The notes under the pieces were generated by a model. That model worked only from the letters and a program-made list of their open reading frames with translations. It was not told the DNA's origin and did not search any database. From Kribbella jejuensis (lineage in GTDB: Bacteria; Actinomycetota; Actinomycetes; Propionibacteriales; Kribbellaceae), in contig NZ_VFMM01000003.1 in the NCBI RefSeq assembly GCF_006715085.1, positions 558,001 to 622,000 on the forward strand: 64,000 nt of DNA. Reading direction: 5' to 3'. Shown here one piece after another: positions 18,378-27,565 of the stretch (within the stretch, counting starts at the first letter, position 1; each line of letters starts with the position of its first letter). Made by a program: the position numbers and the translations under genes.

Positions 18378-19076
18378 ATGCCGAAGACCGACTACGACGA
18401 ATTCGCCGCGGCGTACTCCGCCGACAACGAGGTCAACCTCCTCAACGGCCACTACGAACGACCCGCGATGCTGGACCTCGCAGGCGACGTGGACGGGCGC
18501 CGGATCCTCGACGCCGGCTGTGGCTCCGGTCCGTTGTCCGCGGCGCTCCGCGATCGGGGTGCGATCGTGAGCGGCTTCGACCTGAGTGCGTCGATGCTCG
18601 AACTGGCGCGGCGCAGGCTGGGTGACGACGTCGACCTTCAGGTTGCCGACCTGGCCAAGCCGCTGCCGTACGACGATGCCGCCTTCGACGATGTTGTCGC
18701 CTCTCTTGTCCTGCACTATCTGAAGGACTGGACGGGACCGCTCGCCGAACTCCGCCGCGTACTGAAGCCAGGCGGCCGGCTGATCCTGTCGCTCAATCAC
18801 CCGTTCGTCTATACGGCGCTGAATCCTGACGGCAAGTACTTCGACGTCGCCGAGTTCTCGTTCGACGCCGAGCATGCCGGTCGGACCGTCACGTACACGA
18901 TCTGGCACCGGCCGATCCACGCGATGTCCGACGCGTTCACGCAGGCAGGTTTCCGCATCTCGACAATCAGTGAGCCACCGATCTCTGCGGATACACCGCT
19001 CGAACTGCGCCCCGAGGGCGTGCCACATCCGGCCCGATTCATCAGCTTCATCTTCTTCGCACTCGAGGCGTGCTGA
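18378..19076 (+). CDS. Class I SAM-dependent methyltransferase
   Basis: 232 residues: motif I ILDAGCGSGPLSAAL, VSGFDLSASMLELARRRLG, motif II-like ADLAKPLPYDDAAFDDVVASLVLHYLKDW, and LKPGGRLILSLNHPF. This is the UbiE/Methyltransf_11 type, probably acting on a small molecule. ATG 18378 follows AGGAG by 7 nt. It ends one base before a decayed GNAT gene. Confidence 0.86.
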   Translation: MPKTDYDEFAAAYSADNEVNLLNGHYERPAMLDLAGDVDGRRILDAGCGSGPLSAALRDRGAIVSGFDLSASMLELARRRLGDDVDLQVADLAKPLPYDDAAFDDVVASLVLHYLKDWTGPLAELRRVLKPGGRLILSLNHPFVYTALNPDGKYFDVAEFSFDAEHAGRTVTYTIWHRPIHAMSDAFTQAGFRISTISEPPISADTPLELRPEGVPHPARFISFIFFALEAC

Positions 19077-19317
19077 ATGGACATCCGTATTGCCAACGGT
19101 CACCAACCGGCGCTCGGCCGACATTCAGAGCGTGTTCGTCGTACCTGAGGAACGTGGGAAGGGGATTGGTTCGGCACTCGTCCGAGCCGCTGCCGATTAC
19201 GCGTTCCAGCTCGGGGCCGGTCATGTGACGGTTCATTCCGGGCGTAAAGCCGTAGCTGTGTACGAGAGGCTCGGGTTCGCGTCGTCCCGGCAACTGCTGC
19301 AGAAAGAATTCAGGTAG
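19077..19317 (+). pseudogene. GNAT acetyltransferase remnant with internal deletion
   Basis: ATG 19077 begins MDIRIANGHQPAL, a normal GNAT N-terminus, but its frame stops after 23 codons. In another frame the C-terminal half follows: VFVVPEERGKGIGSALV (acetyl-CoA P-loop), then VTVHSGRKAVAVYERLGFA. The N-terminal sheet region (roughly 50-60 codons) is missing, so an internal deletion plus frameshift has destroyed the gene. Confidence 0.7.
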
Positions 19318-19339
19318 ACACGGGTTCTAGGCTTTGGAT

Positions 19340-19828
19340 ATGGCCGAGGTTGTGGTTCCGCTGACCGTGCGCGATCTCACCGAGGACGATCTGCCAGCCT
19401 GCAGCTGGTACGGGAATGCGACGGCGCTGGCGGCTGTAGCTGAGGCGATCCGGCGTAGGCGTCGTGGTGAAGTCGACTACCTCGCGGTCTGCACACCGTC
19501 GGGTCTACCGGTGGCCGTCGGGGGAGCGGACTATACGAAACCACCTGGCGCAGCGACCATCTGGCAACTATCAGTCCAGGCAGAACTACGCTCGTGCGGC
19601 ATCGGCACCCTACTCATCAACGCCTTGGAACAACGAATCCGCGCCCGGGGCCTGCACTGGGCCGAACTAGGCGTCGACGACAACCGCTCCCGTCCGCGCG
19701 CCTTGTACGAGCGCCTGGGCTACGTCGTCAGCGGCACCGAACCCGGTGCATGGGACGAGGAAGGCCCCGACGGCACCATAACCCGCTACGAAACCCGAAT
19801 AACGCTCCTCCGCAAGCAACTGCTCTGA
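19340..19828 (+). CDS. GNAT-family N-acetyltransferase
   Basis: 162 residues of GNAT fold: LTVRDLTEDDLPACSW, IWQLSVQAELRSCGIGTLLINALEQRIRARG (acetyl-CoA loop with SCGIGT) and YERLGYVVSG. ATG 19340 is chosen because the -10 TAGGCT (19328-19333) ends 6 nt before it, giving a leaderless message; the TTG at 19334 would lie upstream of the transcript. The acceptor is unknown. Confidence 0.85.
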   Translation: MAEVVVPLTVRDLTEDDLPACSWYGNATALAAVAEAIRRRRRGEVDYLAVCTPSGLPVAVGGADYTKPPGAATIWQLSVQAELRSCGIGTLLINALEQRIRARGLHWAELGVDDNRSRPRALYERLGYVVSGTEPGAWDEEGPDGTITRYETRITLLRKQLL

Positions 19829-19832
19829 GGGC

Positions 19833-20246
19833 TCAACGGTTCGCAGCGGTTGCTGTTTGGACGGCGGACAGGATGTTCGACAGGCCGGCTGGATTGGCCA
19901 GCTTCAGGTCGGCGAGATCGGTGGGGTGGAACCAGCGGAGGTCGTCGTGCTCGTCGGGCTCGGCGTTGACGGGCTCGCCGTCCCAGCGGGTGACGACGAA
20001 CGCGTACATGTGCAGCGCCGGGTCGCTGATCGTCATCGGGAACGGTACGGCGTCATGGATGTGGACGCCGAGTTCTTCCAGGCATTCCCGGCGTACCGCC
20101 TGGTCAGGTAACTCGCCGGCGTCGACATGCCCGCCGACCAGGTCCCAGCAATCGGGATAGTTCTGGCGCGCCGGGTGGCGATGCACCAGGAGCACCAGAC
20201 CGTCCCGTACAAGAGCAGCGACTGCGATCGGGATCTGGGCAACCAT
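19833..20246 (-). CDS. NUDIX hydrolase
   Basis: 137 residues with a complete Nudix box, GGHVDAGELPDQAVRRECLEELGV: G-x5-E-x7-R-E-x2-E-E-x-G is satisfied. It hydrolyses a nucleoside-diphosphate-linked substrate with a divalent metal; the substrate is not predictable. It converges on the GNAT gene with a 4-bp gap. Confidence 0.9.
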   Translation of the reverse strand: MVAQIPIAVAALVRDGLVLLVHRHPARQNYPDCWDLVGGHVDAGELPDQAVRRECLEELGVHIHDAVPFPMTISDPALHMYAFVVTRWDGEPVNAEPDEHDDLRWFHPTDLADLKLANPAGLSNILSAVQTATAANR

Positions 20247-20272
20247 GCCGGAACTCTAGGGGCCCTTCCTGC

Positions 20273-21070
20273 CTACTGTCCGGCGAGCTTAGCCACGACC
20301 GGTGCGAGGGTGTCGGCGAAGTCGGCGCCGATGACGAAGTACGAGAAGCCGATCTCCTCACGCCGGCGTTCGATCTCCTCGGCGGCCGCGGCGGGATCAC
20401 TCGGAAGGATGACGAGCGAGTCGGCCGTGCGCAGCGCCGCGGTGTCGAGGTCGGGCGGCGCCATGAACGGCGCGACCCCGTCACCGACGGCGGCGATGTG
20501 CTGGGAGAGTTCGATGTCCCGGCTGGTCGAAAACCCGCGGACCATCTTCGTGGTTTCCGCCCGGTCGTTGTCCGGTCCGAGTACGAACGTGACCGCGTCA
20601 GCGACCTCGAGCGCCAGCGCCTGCGACTTCGGCCCGGCGACCGCCATGACAACCGGCGTGTGCAGCTCGGATCCGTCGAACGTACGCAGCTGCTCGACGG
20701 TCTCGCGCATCCTCGTGCGACGCTCAGCGGGGGAGACGGCGGGCAGTCCCAACTCCACCTCGATCCCGGGGCGCCCGGCGCCGATGCCCATCTCGAAGCG
20801 ACCGTCCGTAAGTACTGAAAGCGAGTGCGCCTCCCACGCCATACTCAACGGCTCACGCAGCGCCGCCGCGTACACCCACGACCCGACCCGCAGATCAGTC
20901 AACGCAGCCGCGGTCGCCAGCGTAGGCGCAAGTGCAGGCTGCCACGTGGGTACGTCGGGCATCAACAACGTCGAGTACCCGAGATCAGCGATCCGCCGCA
21001 CCCGATCCCGCCACGCCGGCAGCTCCGAAGTAATCGGCGCAACAACCCCAAACCGAAACGCTCGCGTCAT
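20273..21070 (-). CDS. LLM-class F420-dependent oxidoreductase
   Basis: 265 residues of luciferase-like TIM-barrel type: FRFGVVAPITSELPAWRDRVRRIADLGYSTLLMPD, LTDLRVGSWVYAAALREPLSMAWEAHSLSVLTDGRFEMGIGAGRPG. The GRFEMGIGAG segment is diagnostic of F420/FMN LLM proteins. ATG 21070 has AGGAG 8 nt upstream. The upstream in-frame 44 codons are not family-like and are excluded. Confidence 0.87.
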   Translation of the reverse strand: MTRAFRFGVVAPITSELPAWRDRVRRIADLGYSTLLMPDVPTWQPALAPTLATAAALTDLRVGSWVYAAALREPLSMAWEAHSLSVLTDGRFEMGIGAGRPGIEVELGLPAVSPAERRTRMRETVEQLRTFDGSELHTPVVMAVAGPKSQALALEVADAVTFVLGPDNDRAETTKMVRGFSTSRDIELSQHIAAVGDGVAPFMAPPDLDTAALRTADSLVILPSDPAAAAEEIERRREEIGFSYFVIGADFADTLAPVVAKLAGQ

Positions 21071-21183
21071 CACACTTCTCCTCAACTCTTGAACCCATAT
21101 CCGGCTCTTCAACCACTCAACGAACCAACCACGCTTCATCCGACAACCGCGGTACAACCTGTGAGTGTGCCAGGCTGACAACT

Positions 21184-21708
21184 GTGAAAGGTTCCTTCCC
21201 AACCGGCGCCCCAGTCTGCATTCGAGACGCAGCGCCGGGGGAGGCCGATGTGCTCGCGGAGCTGCATGCCCGCTCGCGGGCTGCGTACTACGGCGCCGGC
21301 GGTCATGACGTACCAGCGGTCCCTGACGATCAGTACCGCGAAGCGTGGCGGAAGATGGTGCTGGATCCTCGCCTCGAGGTCCTCGTAGCGGTCGTAGGCG
21401 CTGACATCACCGGTGTACTCACGCTGGACGCCAACGGAGTCTTCCCAACGAATGCGCCGAACGAAACGCGCGTCCGCCTGGTCGGCATCTTCGTCGACCC
21501 AAGCAATTGGTCGAGCGGCATCGGCAGCACCCTGATGGACCGTTTCCTCACCACCACCCGCCACGCTGACGCCGTAGGCGAGGTCGACGTCTGGGAGCGA
21601 AACTCCCGCGCAATCCGCTTCTACAAACACCACGGCTGGACCCGCGACGGAACCACCCGCCCAGGCCCCGCCAACACAAACTATGTAGGTTTCGTACACC
21701 TACCATGA
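21184..21708 (+). CDS. GNAT-family N-acetyltransferase
   Basis: 174 residues: VCIRDAAPGEADVLAELHARS, VRLVGIFVDPSNWSSGIGSTLMDRFLTTTRH (acetyl-CoA loop SSGIGS) and VWERNSRAIRFYKHHGWTRDG. This is a typical small-molecule acetyltransferase. It starts at GTG 21184. It is the last intact gene before the decayed mobile-element island. Confidence 0.85.
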   Translation: MKGSFPTGAPVCIRDAAPGEADVLAELHARSRAAYYGAGGHDVPAVPDDQYREAWRKMVLDPRLEVLVAVVGADITGVLTLDANGVFPTNAPNETRVRLVGIFVDPSNWSSGIGSTLMDRFLTTTRHADAVGEVDVWERNSRAIRFYKHHGWTRDGTTRPGPANTNYVGFVHLP

Positions 21709-21871
21709 CCTGACGCAACTGGCAGGGAACGATCATCGTGGCCCGTCGTCGAGAGTTGCTCGATGCGGACGAGGCCCGTGGCTGGTGCCCGAGATGAGTT
21801 AGCCGGCATTGCCGCAGTTCAGCGGTGTCGGCGGCGCTCGAAAACTGAACACTTTCGGCGGTGAAAAGTGA

Positions 21872-22864
21872 GCACTCGACGGGTGGACCGGATCGATCCG
21901 GTGGTTCCGCGAGAACGTGGCGCGGTTGCGGCCCGAGCAGCGGCCGATCGATCCGGTCGACCGGATCGTGTGGGCGGCTGGTGATGCCGCGCAGTGTGAT
22001 TTGTGGTTCCCGCCGCGGAAGATCCCGTTGGAAGACGGCAGCGCGAAGTTGTTGCCGGTGCTGGTGATCACGGCCGCGTATTCGAGGTTCGTGACGGCGC
22101 GGATGATCCCGACCCGCAAGACCGAGGACCTGCTGCTGGGGTCGTGGGAGCTGATCCAGCAACTGGGCCGGGTTCCGCGCCGGCTGATCTGGGACAACGA
22201 ACCCGGCATCGGCCGCGGGCAGCGTCGCGCCGAAGGCGTTGGGGCGTTCATGGGCACGCTGGCCACCAAACTCGTGCTGCTGCCGCCCAGAGACCCTGAA
22301 TCCAAGGGCATCGTGGAGCGCCGCAACGGCTGGTTCGAGACCTCGTTCATGCCCGGCCGGACGTTCAGTTCACCGGCAGATTTCAACGCCCAGTTCACCG
22401 ACTGGCTGACGAAGGCGAACGCCCGGGTGGTCCGCATGATCAAGGCCGCACCGGCCGATCTGGTCGACACGGATCGGGCGGCGATGCTGGCGTTGCCGCC
22501 GATCCCGCTGCACCTGGGCTGGCGCAACAAGATCCGGCTGGCCCGCGATTACTACGTCCGGCTCGACACCAACGACTACTCCGTCGATCCAGCCGTGATC
22601 GGCCGGATGGTCGACGTCGCCGCAGACCTGGAACGGGTGCGGGTCCGCGCCGAAGGCCGCGTCGTGGCCGAACACTGCCGGGTCTGGGCCAGAGGAACCA
22701 CCGTCACCGACCCCGGCCACGTTCAGACAGCCGCCTGGCTGCGCAAACAGTTCCAGCAACCCCGTGCCGTCGGGGGTGTCGCGGCCGCCGGTGATGATCT
22801 GGCCCGCGATCTCGCCGACTACGACCGCGCCTTCGGGCTCACCGCCGAGGAAGGAATCAGCTGA
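21872..22864 (+). pseudogene. istA: IS21-type transposase IstA, N-terminally truncated
   Basis: The frame opens after an in-frame TGA at 21869. Recognisable protein begins near 21884 (WFRENVARLRPEQRPIDPVD). The DDE catalytic domain is present: QCDLWFP (first Asp), RRLIWDNEPG (second Asp) and PRDPESKGIVERRNGWF (Glu). The Mu-C-like tail includes LDTNDYSVDP. The N-terminal helix-turn-helix, roughly 80-100 residues, is missing. Internal starts are not expected to give an active protein. Confidence 0.82.
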
Positions 22865-23016
22865 TGGCCGCCACCAAATCAACGAGGAACGCCGCTGCGG
22901 CCACGGAGGCACTCAAGCAGATCACCTATCTGGCCGCCGCGCTGAAAGCACCCCGGATCACCGAGGCCGCCGCCCGGCTGGCCGATCAAGCCCGTGACGC
23001 CGGCTGGACCCACGAG
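22864..23016 (+). pseudogene. istB: IstB ATPase, N-terminal stub
   Basis: ATG 22864 overlaps the istA stop, as is usual for IS21. The stub reads as IstB for about 50 codons (EALKQITYLAAALKAPRI, LADQARDAGWTHE) and then changes to unrelated sequence at about 23016. The Walker ATPase domain is absent. Confidence 0.8.
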
Positions 23017-23156
23017 GTACCGCACCCGAGCTCCAAGACACGTCCGCCTTGCCGATCGGCCGCAGACCTGTAGAAGTCGACAGCCTGCGCACTTCCGGGG
23101 AACAACCAGTCGTACAACGTCGCGTCCGAGTAGAACTGCTCGCTGATGAGACTCAC
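23017..23156 (-). pseudogene. N-terminal fragment of a SAM-dependent methyltransferase
   Basis: GTG 23156 has AAGGAG just upstream. The frame reads MSLISEQFYSDATLYDWLFP and on to GGRVLELGCGT, the start of class I motif I, then runs into IstB antisense sequence. About 46 codons of a gene that should have about 240 remain. The IS remnant or a later deletion removed the rest. Confidence 0.7.
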
Positions 23157-23309
23157 GCTCCTTGCCGGATCTGCCTTTTCGGCCAACAACAACGTGGGCC
23201 ATTGTCGCGAGCAGGCCGAGATCCTTCTACGGCTTATCGAAGCGACCGCACGTCGGCACGATCGAGCGTTCTGCGTGCACACAGGGCGTCCGGGCGATCA
23301 GGCCATCTG

Positions 23310-23475
23310 ATGCCTGGCTGCGATGTATTGGTAATGGAGCCGATGGCGTGGTGCTCGATGGTCGACGGGTGGTAGCCAAGCGCACAGCCGATGATCGGCA
23401 GCGGGCCGACCTTGGTCAGCTCGTGCAACGTGCCGAGCCGCGCTGCGCGCGTGCTGAAGACCGCCTTGAGCCTTC
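23310..23475 (-). pseudogene. Possible tail of a tyrosine-recombinase-type integrase
   Basis: On the minus strand the frame reads RAARLGTLHELTKVGPLPI then IGCALGYHPSTIEHHA. This resembles the conserved C-terminal extension of many actinobacterial site-specific integrases (leucine-rich helix, then a LGxHxxTxxxxA helix). No catalytic residues are present. The rest of 23157-23765 holds nothing else recognisable. Confidence 0.35.
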
Positions 23476-23765
23476 GCCGCAGGCTGGGACCGTGAATGTG
23501 CCGGCCGGGGGAGTAGCCGCCGTTCGGGTGCGATGCGGTGAGGTCATTGCCGGACGTGACAGCGAGTTGGCGTACGGGCCCGTCCGAGGGGGAGAGAGAG
23601 AGCAAATTCAGTCTTTCACAAGCGGATGGTGACGACGTCGGTCGAGGTGACGTCGTCCCAGGCTGGCAGGAACGGGAGTTGATCAACCGGGAGTTGGAGT
23701 GTCTCTCTGGCATGCTCGCCAGATGTTTCGGCACCTGGCGGAGCGCCATTCGCGCCGACCGATGG

Positions 23766-24827
23766 TCAGCTGGTTGTGAGCCACGGGCCGACGGGATGCC
23801 GGGGCAGGGCTGAGCGCGGGTCATCGAGGATCGCTCTGGTCTGCGCCGCGTACTCGCGGCTTGCCCGCCAGCATCCCTCCGGCGGTTGCAGGCCGTCGGC
23901 GAACCGGGACCCCATCGCCTCGAGGGTGCCGCGCAGGGATTCGATCACGGCTGCGCCATGCCGGGTACGCCAGGTCCGTTCGACCTGTGTCACCCGCTCG
24001 ATGTAGGCGTCACGCTCCCGTAGCCCTGCCGGGGTCAGTACGGCGACCCTGCCACGGCTCGTCTCGGCCGGACGTAGGGTGATCATTCCCGACCGTTCCA
24101 GCACTCCCAGCGCCGGGACCACCGGTCGGCCCGTCAGACCGGTCCGCCCGGGCAGCTCCCGGACCCGGACTGGGTGGGCACCGAGCGCCGGCAAGAAATT
24201 CGCGGCGATCGCCATCGGCAGTGGCGAATCGTTCTCGACCTCCCGCGCGAAGGCCTGTAGTGCGGCCGCGAGCGGATCAGCGATCGAACCGTCCGCGGCC
24301 ATGCCCGTCACTACCTCCAGCAAACTTCGGAGCTCACCCATCGCGTCCTGGCCGAAGCGTTCCGTCCACCGATCGTCCGTCGCCGCGATGATCGGCGGCC
24401 AGAGTTCCTTGGCGCGGCGACAGACAGCCTTCGGGCTGAGCACCGAGGTACCGCGCAGCCGGCGACTGCTGCCGTATCCGTCCCTCGACGGTCGCCGGAT
24501 CGGTGCATCGGTCTGCAGCCGTACCTCGACGTACCCCCACCGCTCGACGCCGCCGATCATCGGGAACAGCTCTTTCTCGGTCCAGCCCGTCCGCTCGAGC
24601 AGCGCGGCGACCGTCGTACCCGGGTCGTCGACGTGGCGCAGCAGCGGCCAGAACACGACAGGCAGCTTGAACCCGGGGAATCGCGACCGTGCCAGTTGTG
24701 CTTCGAACTCGTTGTCCAGCTCGATCCGGTACGCGATCAGCGCCTGTGCCAGCAAGGTCGACAAGGCAGGCTCCGGCACCCGCCGCGAGTCACAGTCATC
24801 GTCGCCGAGGACCCTTTTGTTGGTCAT
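23766..24827 (-). CDS. Winged-helix (MarR-like) regulator, duplicated-domain type
   Basis: 353 residues with two winged-helix-like segments. One is at about 60-105 (VAALLERTGWTEKELFPMIGGVERWGYVEV). The other is at about 215-275 (HPVRVRELPGRTGLTGRPVVPALGVLERSGMITLRPAETSRGRVAVLTPAGLRER), the clearer MarR-type wing. Helical linkers lie between and after. It is likely a DNA-binding regulator of unknown target. It is intact and GC-rich, unlike the decayed DNA on both sides. ATG 24827. Confidence 0.6.
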   Translation of the reverse strand: MTNKRVLGDDDCDSRRVPEPALSTLLAQALIAYRIELDNEFEAQLARSRFPGFKLPVVFWPLLRHVDDPGTTVAALLERTGWTEKELFPMIGGVERWGYVEVRLQTDAPIRRPSRDGYGSSRRLRGTSVLSPKAVCRRAKELWPPIIAATDDRWTERFGQDAMGELRSLLEVVTGMAADGSIADPLAAALQAFAREVENDSPLPMAIAANFLPALGAHPVRVRELPGRTGLTGRPVVPALGVLERSGMITLRPAETSRGRVAVLTPAGLRERDAYIERVTQVERTWRTRHGAAVIESLRGTLEAMGSRFADGLQPPEGCWRASREYAAQTRAILDDPRSALPRHPVGPWLTTS

Positions 24828-24951
24828 GCGGTGATGCTAGGAGCCGACGCCGACAGCCGATGTCGTTGCATTGCCTTGACGTGCACAAACGGCGTCAGCA
24901 CGGGAGTTGGTAAGCCGGGAGTAGCAGGAGAGCGGGCGCCCGCGTTGCGGC

Positions 24952-26008
24952 GTGAACGAGCCGGGTATGCGTCCCCACATGCAGGCGCGATCGGAGGACG
25001 ACAGGACTGGCGGCCGCACTCTGGCTGTCAGACTTGCATTATGGCTGAGCGGCAGCTGGATGGCGGGATCGCGAACGCAGGCCGGGTTGTCCGTGTCGGT
25101 CCGCATGCTAGCCCTCGCCGACAGGCTGCTCTTAGGCCAAAACCAGCAAAAATGGGCTCCTGGCCTAACTCAAGCGAGCGGCGGCTGGGATGACGACCAA
25201 AACCGAGTGATCATCCTTGCCCGGAATGACGCCGGTGAAAACTCGGCCTGGACCGAGCGTGTGAGCGCGTTGCACGACGACAGGGTTCGGCTCCAACTCT
25301 TTACACCGAAGCCGGGCGTGCCTCTCGTAGAGCCCCTTGGTCGGCTCACCGACCACGAACCATGGTATGGCGGTGACTGGCTGCACCCTAGGGCCATCAC
25401 CGCCATTTACAACAATTCGATCTGCACCTCGGGGTTCAACTGGAAGCTCTGGTCGACTGGCAGGTATCTCGGCAGCACCGCCAACCACTGCTACCAAGGA
25501 ACGGACATCTGGTACCACAACAAGCAGGTCTACGGAGAGATCCTCGACAGATTTCCAGCGGTCGACACCATGCTGATCCAGGACAACAGCAACCCGTATG
25601 CCTACTACGCTGCTGTCTGGGTGGGACCTGTGGATACCGACGTTTCGCGGGCCGTCCGGGGCATTAAAACTTCTTATGCAGTAGGCCAGTTGGTTGCGTT
25701 CAGCGGGTCACGAAGCGGACTTCACACGGCGCACATAACGCACACCAGGGAAAATTTTCAACGGTATCCCCGTCGTTGTGACGGATGGTTCTTTCGCGCA
25801 GATGGGTGACTCGGGAGGGCCATGGTTGACTACCATGGGCCCAAACGACCCCTACCCGGGCGACGTATGGGCGTGGGGTCAACTGTCGGGCCACAGCAGT
25901 GCCCCCGGATACGAGGGAGACGTGTTCGTGGGACTTAACGACATCAGCAGTACTGTCTCTGCATCTATCTGCATAGCTGCCTCCGCGGGTAGCATTACCT
26001 GTCGTTGA
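24952..26008 (+). pseudogene. Trypsin-fold secreted serine protease, frameshifted
   Basis: The frame to 25758 holds the catalytic His in YLGSTANHCYQG, an Asp in FPAVDTMLIQD and a CTSGFN segment. An extra T in the TTTT run at 25755-25758 shifts the frame. The +1 frame continues VVVTDGSFAQMGDSGGPWL, with the catalytic Ser, to a stop at 26008. The catalytic triad thus survives but is split. The N-terminal 100 residues are poorly conserved and give no clear signal peptide, so the start is uncertain. The base composition is visibly poorer in GC than the flanks, suggesting transfer. Confidence 0.75.
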
Positions 26009-26131
26009 CAAACGACCCGCAAGACCAAGGGGTCCGCGCGGGTGGTACCGCGCCCGGCTTCCTTGTCGGCCGGTACTCGAACCGTCGCCGCGCATCTACA
26101 CCGGGCGGTACCCACCCAGTTTGGGGGATTG

Positions 26132-26521
26132 ATGGTTGACGAGACGGGGAATCCCGCGAATGGTGCGAAGCCTCGCAGAGGCAAACCGCGCCCGGCCATG
26201 CCAGGTCTGTCCCTTCAGCGGGGACTTCCCCTCCTGCAAATGCTTGCACAACTGACGGGTACCTTGGAGATCGATACGTCGACCAACTGCCTGACAGTCA
26301 ATAACGGGATAACGCTGGTCGACGTCGCTTGGCCACCAGGCTGGACTGTCGCCACCCGCGACAATGAAATCGCCCTGATCGATGCAGCCGGCCACACGGC
26401 CGGCAAGCTGGGCGACGAGGTCTACGTCGGCGGAGGCATGGTAGACCTGGCCAGAACGAACGTTGTTTCGTGCACGGGTCGCAAGGATGTGTTCGTGGCG
26501 ACTGGGCTCTCAGGTCCCTGA
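26132..26521 (+). CDS. Hypothetical protein with a small beta-rich domain
   Basis: 129 residues from ATG 26132 (GGGGA 6 nt upstream). After a basic proline-rich front, TGTLEIDTSTNCLTVNNGIT, VDVAWPPGWTVA and GDEVYVGGGMV resemble a beta-rich domain seen in actinobacterial secreted or lipoprotein hypotheticals (Cys, WP and GGG landmarks). There is no lipobox. Composition is like the neighbouring protease, about 120 nt upstream; the two may have arrived together. Function unknown. Confidence 0.5.
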   Translation: MVDETGNPANGAKPRRGKPRPAMPGLSLQRGLPLLQMLAQLTGTLEIDTSTNCLTVNNGITLVDVAWPPGWTVATRDNEIALIDAAGHTAGKLGDEVYVGGGMVDLARTNVVSCTGRKDVFVATGLSGP

Positions 26522-26837
26522 AGCAAGCACGTTTGGTATGCCGCCTAGGGTCGTCAATCACCTGCTCGAGGTTGGACATCGGGCTCCGGCACCGCAGCGA
26601 TCCTGCTGGCCAAAGGAAGGGCTGCTCGAGCCCGCAGGCCAGCGGCGCCGACACCCAGTTCGGGGCGCGGCGGAGCCGCCGCAGCATGTTCGGCCTGACC
26701 TCGCCGCAAGGTGCGATCATGAGCCCACGGCGGCGATGTCAGGGGCCCAGTGGTCGACATCGGTCATCCTGGCGGACCAATCGGCGTCGGCGAGCCGGTC
26801 CGGTCTTTGGCAGCGACGGGTTTCGAAGCTGCCTTTG

Positions 26838-26946
26838 TCAGGTGGGCTCGTGCGTGAGCCGGTAGGACTCGGTGCCGGTTTCGATGAGGTTGCCGCCAAA
26901 GGTGAGCCGGTCGACGATGGCGGCGGCCACGCCGAACTCAGCGCCT
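26838..26946 (-). pseudogene. istB: IS21-family remnant B: IstB C-terminal tail
   Basis: On the minus strand the frame reads AEFGVAAAIVDRLTFGGNLI, then ETGTESYRLTHEPT and stops at 26838-26840. AIVDRLTFGGNxIETGTxSYRL is the typical end of IstB. Upstream sequence is decayed. The rest of 26522-27180 shows no other gene. Orientation is opposite to remnant A. Confidence 0.6.
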
Positions 26947-27182
26947 GCCGAACGGTGCGCCAGCCCCACGCCATACTTGCGCTCCAAAGCCCTGTTCGAC
27001 AGACCGCCCACGAGTCACGGCGCAGAGCGGCATACAGGCTCCACCTTCGACTGACCTGGCGGCATCGGCTGCGCCCCCTCACTGCGCACAACGATCCTCC
27101 CCACCGCAGCCCCACCTGTGACGGCAAAATTCGCTGACAACTTCCGGCCCAACCAGCAGGTGCCGTCGCAATTCACGGAGAT

Positions 27183-27425
27183 CTGACGTCACAGAACGCC
27201 GTCAGAGCCAGGGTTCCGGAAGTCAAGCAGGGCAAGAATCGAATGCACCTCGACCTCCGGGTGGAAGACTTGCCGGCCGAGGTAGAGAGACTCGAGCAGC
27301 TTGGCGCCCGGCCGCTCTCCAACGAACTCACTGAACACGGCTTCCGTTGGGTCGTTCTCGCTGACCCAGAAGGAAATGAGTTCTGCGTCTTCGTTCCGCC
27401 GACGACCTCAGGTACGGCGGGATAG
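27183..27425 (+). pseudogene. C-terminal half of a VOC/glyoxalase-like gene
   Basis: The open frame reads RVPEVKQGKNRMHLDLRVED, then FRWVVLADPEGNEFCVFVPP, the second half of a VOC protein (KNRMHLDL and DPEGNEFCVF are family landmarks). The N-terminal half and a start signal are missing, although an internal ATG at 27243 exists. It is another truncated gene in the decayed island, about 140 bp from the dif-like site. Confidence 0.6.
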
Positions 27426-27565
27426 GCCAGGTCAGTTACACTGAGCAACTTCCCGGATTCGGCAAGAGTGCGCCCGCGATCAGGTGTCACGGACTACGGC
27501 GAAGTAGCGGGCGTAGGCAGCGGCAGAGTCGAGGGCGTGCCGCTCGATGCAACTCCCGTGATTTA

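Larger units (their letters stand above)
21840..23016 (+). mobile_element. IS21-family element remnant A (truncated both ends)
   Basis: The left end keeps two related short direct repeats, GAAAACTGAACACT (21840-21853) and GAAAAGTGAGCACT (21863-21876), like the multiple end repeats of IS21 elements. It is followed by an istA missing its 5' part and an istB cut after about 50 codons. The right edge is abrupt at about 23016, where a methyltransferase fragment on the other strand begins. No right-end repeat is present. The element cannot transpose on its own. Confidence 0.8.

Noticed and set aside
23234-23824. 196-codon minus-strand frame as a full gene
   Set aside because: Only a short central part resembles an integrase tail; the front is low-complexity and overlaps the regulator at 23766.
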